A stretch of 64,000 nucleotides of DNA, taken from the NCBI RefSeq assembly GCF_041262585.1, contig NZ_JBGCBZ010000010.1, forward strand, positions 1 to 64,000. Direction: 5' to 3'. The notes under the pieces were generated by a model. That model was not told the origin of the DNA. It saw only the letters and a program-made list of their open reading frames with translations, and ran no database searches. A program made the translations under genes and the position numbers. The stretch comes from JAOEGB01 sp041262585. GTDB taxonomy: Bacteria; Actinomycetota; Actinomycetes; Streptosporangiales; Streptosporangiaceae. Below are positions 59,110-64,000 of this stretch, one piece after another. Within the stretch, counting starts at the first letter, position 1; every line of letters starts with the position of its first letter.

Positions 59110-59353
59110 CACCCACAAGGATCACCTGCGCGACGCCCAGGAGATGTCCGCCGACGAGATGCGCGTCTACGAGGTGGCCGCGGCGCTGAACGTCGACCAG
59201 CGGCCCGCGACCATCAAGGAGATCGCCGCGATGGCCGACCTGCCGGAGGAGACCGTACGGCACTGCCTCGACAGCCTCACCCACTGCGGGCGGCTGGTGC
59301 CGAAGGGCGACACCTACCTCCTCGGCCCCCACGACTGGGGCGTGGAGCACTGA
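59102..59353 (+). CDS. small winged-helix-like protein
   Basis: An 83-residue protein with a probable helix-turn-helix: ATIKEIAAMADLPEETVRHCLDSLTHCGRLVPKGDTYLL, followed by a short wing. It overlaps the DUF6158 gene by 8 nt, so the two are co-translated. It may be a small DNA-binding regulator. No family name is certain. Confidence 0.72.
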   Translation: MPDTHKDHLRDAQEMSADEMRVYEVAAALNVDQRPATIKEIAAMADLPEETVRHCLDSLTHCGRLVPKGDTYLLGPHDWGVEH

Positions 59354-59364
59354 GCTAAGACGGC

Positions 59365-59400
59365 GAAGCCGCCGGGCCGGCGATGTGGCCCGGCGGCTTC
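59365..59400 (+). terminator. operon terminator
   Basis: GAAGCCGCCGGGCC and its exact complement form a 14-bp stem with an 8-nt loop, 12 bp after the stop at 59353. Confidence 0.85.
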
Positions 59401-59475
59401 GTGGGGATGCGTCGTGGCGATCAATCCGCCGAGGCGGACGCCCCCTCAGCGGGGACGCGCCTGCCCCGGAGAGCG

Positions 59476-59853
59476 TCAGGAGCAGGCGGTGCCAAGCTCC
59501 TGCGTGGCCTGGGTGGCCTTCGTGGCGAACTCGGTCATCTTCGCCGCCGCGGCGGGGTCGGAGACGTCGAGCTTGAAGGCGGCCCAGGAGTCGGCCATGC
59601 CGGCCAGCGCGGTCTTCAGGTCGCCGTCCGCCTTGCCCGAGAGGTTCTTGAGCGTGGAGGCGAGGTCGGCGGTCGCCGTGTTGATCGCCTCCAGGTTCCC
59701 GGCGGACGCGCCCGCCTTGCTGCTGTAGTCCGTGAACGCCTTGATGGCCTCCTGGCAGACGGCGGCCTTGTCGCCGCCGCCACCGCAGGCGGCGGTCAGG
59801 GTAAGAAGGACGGACGCGGCGGCAACGGCGAGGGTGTTCCGGAGGATGTTCAT
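59476..59853 (-). CDS. small secreted lipoprotein
   Basis: A 125-residue protein with a lipoprotein signal peptide ending LTAAC, the lipobox cysteine, then GGGGDK and an all-helical alanine/lysine-rich domain (KAAVCQEAIKAF..TEFATKATQATQELGTAC). One further cysteine pair may form a disulfide. ATG 59853 follows AGGAAGG. The family resembles short actinobacterial surface lipoproteins of unknown function. Confidence 0.78.
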   Translation of the reverse strand: MNILRNTLAVAAASVLLTLTAACGGGGDKAAVCQEAIKAFTDYSSKAGASAGNLEAINTATADLASTLKNLSGKADGDLKTALAGMADSWAAFKLDVSDPAAAAKMTEFATKATQATQELGTACS

Positions 59854-59942
59854 GACTGCCTTCCTAGTGTTTCTGCAACGCCGCAAACACTAGGAACGCC
59901 CCCTTGCGGATCACTTTCAGGGCGCTTACAGCGAGATCGTAA

Positions 59943-60143
59943 ATGTACGGCCTGCCCGAGGTGGAGGACATCCCGGACGAGCTGCGCCAGGACCCGATGT
60001 GGACGAGGTCCGGCCACACCAACCCCGGCCGGGACGGCTGCCGGGTGCCTCTGCCGTGGTCGGGCACCGAGCCGCCGTACGGGTACAGCACCGGCGTCCC
60101 CTGGCTGCCGCAACCCGCCGACTGGAAGGAGCTCACGGTCGAG
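59943..60143 (+). pseudogene. GH13 alpha-glucosidase fragment
   Basis: About 67 residues reading GLPEVEDIPDELRQDPMW, GRDGCRVPLPWSG, PPYGYS and WLPQPADWKEL, the loop after the third catalytic residue of actinobacterial oligo-1,6-/alpha-glucosidases (GH13_30-like). The barrel, catalytic Asp/Glu/Asp and the C-terminal domain are missing, and the frame then drifts. A full enzyme is about 540 residues. It is a decayed internal piece. Confidence 0.85.
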
Positions 60144-60199
60144 CCGCGTCCTTCGAGAACGTGGACGCCCGCAACGTCGTAAAGGATTCACGCCCTGGA

Positions 60200-60314
60200 A
60201 TGCCGTATGCGAGTATCCGCTCCGACTCGCGGAGGCTGTTCCCGTCCCTCCGAGAAGGGTCGCGAAAAGCGTGACGGGGAGGGCCAGGAATCGCCATCCA
60301 CATAAGTACGCCAT
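60200..60314 (-). pseudogene. possible truncated secreted-protein start
   Basis: The reverse frame from ATG 60314 gives a plausible signal peptide (CGWRFLALPVTLFATLLGG, ASA cut site) and then SGYSHTAFQGVNPLR before running antisense into the GH13 fragment. It may be the 5' end of a lost secreted protein. No ribosome site is clear. Confidence 0.35.
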
Positions 60315-60630
60315 GGGAACCAGACCTTTATGGCTGAGAAATCCGGGTGCCCCGTCACTTGCCTCAGACGGGACCCCGGGGCCCCAGAGGTGTGTGACCC
60401 GCTTCCAGGTAAGAGGCCTGAACCGAGCGATAATGCGAACAGGTGTTCGGCTTGACAGGGATTATGGCCGCGAGGGATATCAATCGTAAATCAAAGTGGT
60501 TTTGGACGGATCGTTCAGGTTGTCCTAGCCTCAGGGATTACGCCGACCTGGAAAGTGCCGGTGCGCCGGACACGCTGACGGCGGAGGGAATCGGCCGATT
60601 CCTTGGAAGCGCTTTCTAGAAAGGACAGTC

Positions 60631-61782
60631 ATGCCAGTGACGAGTGAGGCGTACATCGTCAGTGCCGTACGTACGCCTGTCGGAACCCACAAGGGCGCGT
60701 TGACCGGCGTTCACCCCGCCGACCTAGGAGCGCACGTGTTGCGCGAAGTCGTCGAACGCACCGGTGTCGATCCGTCGGCGGTCGAGGACGTGATCATGGG
60801 GTGCGTCACGCAACTCGGAGCGCAGTTCGGCGACATCGCCCGCACCGCGTGGCTGTCGGCGGGCCTGCCGGAGAGCGTGCCGGGCGTGACGGTCGAGCGG
60901 CAGTGCGGCTCCTCGCAGCAGGCGTTGCACTTCGCCGCCCAGGCGGTGATCTCGGGAACCCAGGACCTCGTGATCGCCGCGGGCGTGGAGAACATGGCGA
61001 TGGTGCCGATGAACGCGAACGACATCGTCCTGAAGGAACTCGGCACCCCACGGCGGGGCGAAGGATGGGCAAAGCGTTACGGCGACCAGGAGATCTCACA
61101 GTTCCGCGGGGCCGAGCTGATCGCCCAGAAGTGGGGCTTCAGCCGCGAGGACATGGAGCGCTTCTCCGTGGAAAGCCACCGGCGGGCGGTCCGTGCGATC
61201 GATGAGGGCCGGTTCACAACGCAGATCGCCCCCATCGCCGGCGTCGACACCGATGAGGGCGCGCGCCGGGACACCTCCTTGGAAGCGATGGCGAAGTTGA
61301 AGACGCTGCGGGAAGGCGGGGCGCTCACGGCCGCGGTGTCCAGCCAGATGTCGGTCGGCGCCGGCGCGCTGCTCGTCGCCTCCGAGCATGCCGTGCGAAC
61401 GCACAACCTGACACCGCTTGCCCGCGTGCACACACTGGCTGTGGTCGGCGACGACCCCATCTACATGCTCACCGGCCCGATCCCGGCGACCGCGGCCGCA
61501 CTGGCCCGGTCCGGGCTGAGCATCGACGACATCGACCTGTTCGAGGTCAACGAAGCCTTCGCGTCCATCCCGATGGCCTGGGCCCGCGAAACCGGGGCCT
61601 CGCTGGAGAAGACCAACGTCAACGGTGGCGCGATCGCGCTCGGGCACCCGCTGGGAGCCACCGGCGCGATCCTGGCCACGAAGCTCGTGTACGAGCTGCA
61701 CCGCACCGGCGGCCGATACGGGCTGCAGACGATGTGCGAGGGCGGCGGACAGGCCAACGCCACCATCCTCGAGCGGGTCTGA
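60631..61782 (+). CDS. acetyl-CoA acetyltransferase (thiolase)
   Basis: A 383-residue thiolase. The nucleophile cysteine is in VERQCGSSQQALH, the catalytic histidine in NGGAIALGHPLGATGA and the second cysteine in TMCEGGGQANATI; the N-terminus has VSAVRTPVGTHKGAL. It either splits 3-ketoacyl-CoA or condenses acetyl-CoA units. ATG follows AGAAAGGACAG. A hydrolase relic, a LysR gene and an FAH-type gene follow, suggesting the tail of a former ring- or acid-degradation cluster. Confidence 0.93.
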   Translation: MPVTSEAYIVSAVRTPVGTHKGALTGVHPADLGAHVLREVVERTGVDPSAVEDVIMGCVTQLGAQFGDIARTAWLSAGLPESVPGVTVERQCGSSQQALHFAAQAVISGTQDLVIAAGVENMAMVPMNANDIVLKELGTPRRGEGWAKRYGDQEISQFRGAELIAQKWGFSREDMERFSVESHRRAVRAIDEGRFTTQIAPIAGVDTDEGARRDTSLEAMAKLKTLREGGALTAAVSSQMSVGAGALLVASEHAVRTHNLTPLARVHTLAVVGDDPIYMLTGPIPATAAALARSGLSIDDIDLFEVNEAFASIPMAWARETGASLEKTNVNGGAIALGHPLGATGAILATKLVYELHRTGGRYGLQTMCEGGGQANATILERV

Positions 61783-61784
61783 CA

Positions 61785-61907
61785 CCATCCCTCGGCATTG
61801 CAGCGAAACCGCGTTTCGAACTCCTCCCCAACGTGGGCCACATGCCGGTGCGTGATGACCCGAAGACGGTCTTCGCCCACATCGACGCCTTCCTCGCCGG
61901 GAACTGA
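61785..61907 (+). pseudogene. alpha/beta hydrolase C-terminal remnant
   Basis: Just after the thiolase stop, the frame reads FELLPNVGHMPVRDDPKTVFAHIDAFLAGN then stop. This is the C-terminal end of an alpha/beta hydrolase with the catalytic histidine in NVGHMP. The preceding 250 residues are missing and no start is available. The fragment fits the same cluster as the thiolase. Confidence 0.85.
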
Positions 61908-62217
61908 GGCCCAGGCGACGGCGCGGCTCCTCTTCACCCCCAGGGGAGCACTCTCCTCGCTCCTCGCCGTGGTACGGCCCCGGGCGAGGACACCGGGCCG
62001 GCCGCCACCCTCGGCAAGCGCCCCCGCATGACCTGGACAAAAGGATCTCCGCCCCCACCACACCGGAGACTTGCTTATTGTGAGGTCTCGGGATTTACTT
62101 CACTCGGCAAGCATTTCCTTGTCGCGTCAAGCACAGGGTCGACCGGCTCAACACACGACGGAGTGGCCACCACTCCGTCAGGGGGCGCCGTCAGGTCCCA
62201 GGCCAGAGGGTGGGGTT
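61908..62217. other. intergenic region before the LysR gene
   Basis: No gene seen. It carries the LysR-type inverted repeat at 62157-62179. Around 62070-62110 the base composition is AT-richer, the likely promoter. Confidence 0.5.
62157..62179. promoter_or_regulatory. perfect 10-bp inverted repeat, candidate LysR operator
   Basis: GACGGAGTGG and its exact complement flank a 3-nt CCA spacer, 38 bp before the LysR start. A dyad at the regulator's own promoter is typical for LysR autoregulation, though the spacing differs from the T-N11-A form. Confidence 0.65.
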
Positions 62218-63117
62218 ATGGAGCTCCGGCATATCGAGGCGTTCATCGTCGTGGCGGAGGAGTTGAACTTCCGCCGTGCGGCGGAGCGGCTGCACATCGC
62301 CCAGCCGCCGCTGTCGCAGCAGATCAAGCGACTCGAGCGCGATGTCGGCGTGACCTTGCTGAACCGCACCACGAGGCATGTCTCGCTCACCCCGGCCGGC
62401 GAGGTGTTCTTGCAGGAGGCGCGGCGTGCGGTGCAGGGCGTGCACGCCGCGCGACGCGCTGCCACGAAGGTGGCCGCCGGGACGACCGGTGTCCTCCGGC
62501 TGGGGTTCAGCGGCCCCGCCTCCTACGAGGTGCTGATGCTGGTGACCAAGATGTACCGCGAACGGCGGCCCCAGGTCCGGCTGGATGTGGTGGGCCCGGT
62601 CTACGGAGGCGAGTTGATCGAGCGACTCAGCCACGGCGAGATCGACGCCAGCCTGGTCCGCCTGCCGATCCAAGGCTCCCGGATCGCCGTCCGGGAGATC
62701 CTCCGGCACGACATGGCCGTGGCACTGCCCGCCGACCATCCCTTGGCGGACCGCCCGCACGTCGACCTGTACGATCTGCGCGACCTGCCGGTGATCAGCT
62801 ATTCCACCGGTCGCGGCGTCGCGGTGCCCCACGTGGTCCAAAGCGCGTTCCTCGAGCGCGGGTTCACCCCCAACGTCGTCCAGTCGGCGCCTGACGCGCA
62901 CACCATCATGTCGCTGGTCGGCGCCGGAGCCGGGATCGGCTTTGTTCCGATCTCGGCAGGCCACATCAAACTGCCGGGCGTCGTTCTGGTGCCGGTGCCC
63001 GAGATAGCGCCGCTCCCGTTGGCCCTGGCCTGGGCCGAAGACGACGACAATCCGGCGCTGTTGGCCCTCGTCGACCTGATCGAAAACGTGTCCGCCTCGT
63101 TCCGGACGGACCAGTAA
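62218..63117 (+). CDS. LysR-family transcriptional regulator
   Basis: A 299-residue regulator. The N-terminal LysR winged helix is standard (MELRHIEAFIVVAEELNFRRAAERLHIAQPPLSQQIKRLE), followed by a substrate-binding domain of the CatR/BenM-like group (LRLGFSGPASYEVLM; LRDLPVISYS; MSLVGAGAGIGFVP). ATG 62218 follows AGAGGG. It could control the thiolase upstream or the convergent FAH gene, both of which suit aromatic or acid degradation. Effector unknown. Confidence 0.94.
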   Translation: MELRHIEAFIVVAEELNFRRAAERLHIAQPPLSQQIKRLERDVGVTLLNRTTRHVSLTPAGEVFLQEARRAVQGVHAARRAATKVAAGTTGVLRLGFSGPASYEVLMLVTKMYRERRPQVRLDVVGPVYGGELIERLSHGEIDASLVRLPIQGSRIAVREILRHDMAVALPADHPLADRPHVDLYDLRDLPVISYSTGRGVAVPHVVQSAFLERGFTPNVVQSAPDAHTIMSLVGAGAGIGFVPISAGHIKLPGVVLVPVPEIAPLPLALAWAEDDDNPALLALVDLIENVSASFRTDQ

Positions 63118-63145
63118 GGCGCCGTGCGCGTAGCGCGCCCTCGGC

Positions 63146-63173
63146 GGCCGCGGCGTCGCCCAACGCCGCGGCC
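63146..63173. terminator. convergent terminator hairpin
   Basis: GGCCGCGGCGT and its exact complement form an 11-bp stem with a 6-nt loop, 29 bp after the LysR stop and 42 bp before the FAH stop. Confidence 0.75.
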
Positions 63174-63214
63174 ATGCCGTACAGCTCGGCCGTACATTTC
63201 CGAGGGGGCAGGAG

Positions 63215-64000
63215 TCACGCGGACAGGAAGCGTTGCCTGAGCTCGCCGATGCCCGCCACAGTGGTGACGAGTTCGTCGCCGGCCTTGAGATAGATCGGTG
63301 GCTTGCGGGCCGCGCCGACTCCGCCCGGGGTGCCGGTGAAGACGACGTCGCCGGGCAGGAGCGGGAGCTTCGCCGAAAGCTCGGCGATCAGGGCGGGTAC
63401 GGAGAACAGGAGATCGGAGGTCGAGGCACGCTGCATTTCCGTGCCGTTGACGGCGCAGCCGATCTCGAGGTCGTCGGGATCGGGGAACTCGTCGGGAGTG
63501 ACCAGCCACGGGCCCATGGGGCTGAAGCCCGGGAACGACTTGCCCAGGCTCCACTGGGGCATCTGGTTCTTCATCTGCTCGGTCCGGTCGCTCAGGTCCT
63601 GCCCGACGGTCAGCCCGGCGACATGCTCCCATGCCTTCTCCGCGGGGACGTCGCGGGCCGGCCTGCCGATCACGACGACGAGCTCGGCCTCCCAGTCCAC
63701 GGTCGGCCCGGAGAGCACGACGTCGCTGACGGGTCCGGTGATCGACGTGGGGAACTTCGTGAAGACGACGGGGAATTCAGGCGCTTCCAACCTGGCTTCG
63801 GCGCTGTGCGCCTGATAGTTCACGCCGATCCCGAACACCTGGGCGGGCCGGGGCGCGGGAGACCCGAGATCTTCCATCGCGAAGGGAACCGCGTCAGCGG
63901 TGCCGACCGCCTGTGCCGCCCAAATGATGAACTCGTCCCACTGGCCGTACACCGACTGCGGGTCGGGACCGAACCGCCCGTCACTGGCCTGGTGTACGTC
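63215..64000 (-). CDS. fumarylacetoacetate hydrolase-family protein (partial)
   Basis: At least 261 residues of a FAH-domain enzyme, open past the window end. It has VFGIGVNYQAHSAEA, FTKFPTSITGP, the metal-binding DWEAELVVVIG (Glu and Asp ligands) and FTGTPGGVGAARKPPIYLKAGD at the C-terminus. The upstream frame continues with GRFGPDPQS, typical of the family's start, so the true N-terminus lies beyond 64000. Such enzymes cleave C-C bonds of 1,3-diketo acids or decarboxylate them in aromatic and sugar-acid catabolism. Confidence 0.9.
   Translation of the reverse strand, partial: DVHQASDGRFGPDPQSVYGQWDEFIIWAAQAVGTADAVPFAMEDLGSPAPRPAQVFGIGVNYQAHSAEARLEAPEFPVVFTKFPTSITGPVSDVVLSGPTVDWEAELVVVIGRPARDVPAEKAWEHVAGLTVGQDLSDRTEQMKNQMPQWSLGKSFPGFSPMGPWLVTPDEFPDPDDLEIGCAVNGTEMQRASTSDLLFSVPALIAELSAKLPLLPGDVVFTGTPGGVGAARKPPIYLKAGDELVTTVAGIGELRQRFLSA

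Larger units (their letters stand above)
59854..60630. other. gene-poor region with relics
   Basis: Contains the GH13 fragment (59943-60143), a possible signal-peptide fragment (60200-60314) and about 300 bp before the thiolase with no gene. A short forward frame ending DYADLESAGAPDTLTAEGIGRFLG at about 60616 might be another C-terminal relic, but support is weak. Confidence 0.5.

Noticed and set aside
60500..60616. Short forward frame ending DYADLESAGAPDTLTAEGIGRFLG
   Set aside because: Protein-like, but too short and without a recognised family, so it was left as a note in the intergenic entry.

Overview
The window is high-GC, densely packed actinobacterial chromosome. Mycelial-actinomycete features include a Scr1-type helix-turn-helix regulator/DUF397 pair, an F420-type LLM oxidoreductase, an mreBCD-pbp2-rodA shape operon, tandem bacterial PH-domain proteins, an RR/tRNA-Arg locus and many GTG/TTG starts. 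The gene mix best fits Streptosporangiales (Streptosporangiaceae-like). That placement is inference: no rRNA or other taxonomic marker is present.

Layout. 0.2-7.8 kb: a small DUF3817 membrane protein, then an LLM oxidoreductase/carotenoid-oxygenase pair diverging from a double-domain HxlR regulator, a hemerythrin protein, an acyl-AMP ligase and an arylamine N-acetyltransferase. 8-12.9 kb: a response regulator and a 1378-residue histidine kinase fused to a long disordered linker and a multi-pass DUF4153/DUF4173-type membrane domain. 12.9-20.8 kb: D-amino-acid metabolism genes (N-acyl-D-amino-acid deacylase; D-threonine-aldolase-like enzyme, RidA and an unknown CxCxxC protein), split by a reverse-strand sdpC-sdpA-sdpB-DCC toxin cluster. 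20.8-25.4 kb: a LacI regulator and a zone of gene relics (GH1, CBM6, TetR, tyrosine integrase) around an orphan response regulator and tRNA-Arg(CCG). 25.4-35 kb: accessory and metabolic genes, namely a secreted papain-like protease with a coupled surface protein, an orphan cytochrome b, an SDR lacking YxxxK, pirin, GT2, PhzF, acetate kinase and a CGNR zinc-finger regulator. 35.2-39.1 kb: PP2C phosphatase, N6-adenine methylase with an HTH, and a soluble Ser/Thr kinase. 39.3-46.3 kb: DUF2293, rodA, pbp2, mreD, mreC and mreB in one reverse operon. 46.4-56.5 kb: a serine hydrolase, agmatinase, Gfo/Idh/MocA oxidoreductase, two PH-domain proteins, a secreted alpha-galactosidase and an MFS transporter. 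56.5-64 kb: a TGATCA repeat field, the Scr1/DUF397 locus with small genes, a lipoprotein, GH13 and hydrolase relics, thiolase, a LysR regulator and an FAH-family hydrolase running off the window end.

How genes fit together. The mre operon is cell-shape and peptidoglycan machinery with start/stop overlaps at most junctions. The sdp cluster resembles the Bacillus cannibalism-toxin system but its toxin precursor has no cysteine and no immunity or repressor gene is visible. The phosphatase/methylase/kinase group is a possible signalling or defence cassette. Thiolase, LysR and FAH hydrolase look like a small catabolic locus.

Two traits recur. At least eight genes survive only as fragments, mostly with clean internal or 5' deletions. 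Short tandem repeats, often in frame (12-bp, 15-bp, 48-bp units), are unusually frequent, and a TGATCA-centred intergenic motif occurs in two fields about 17 kb apart and at the window start.
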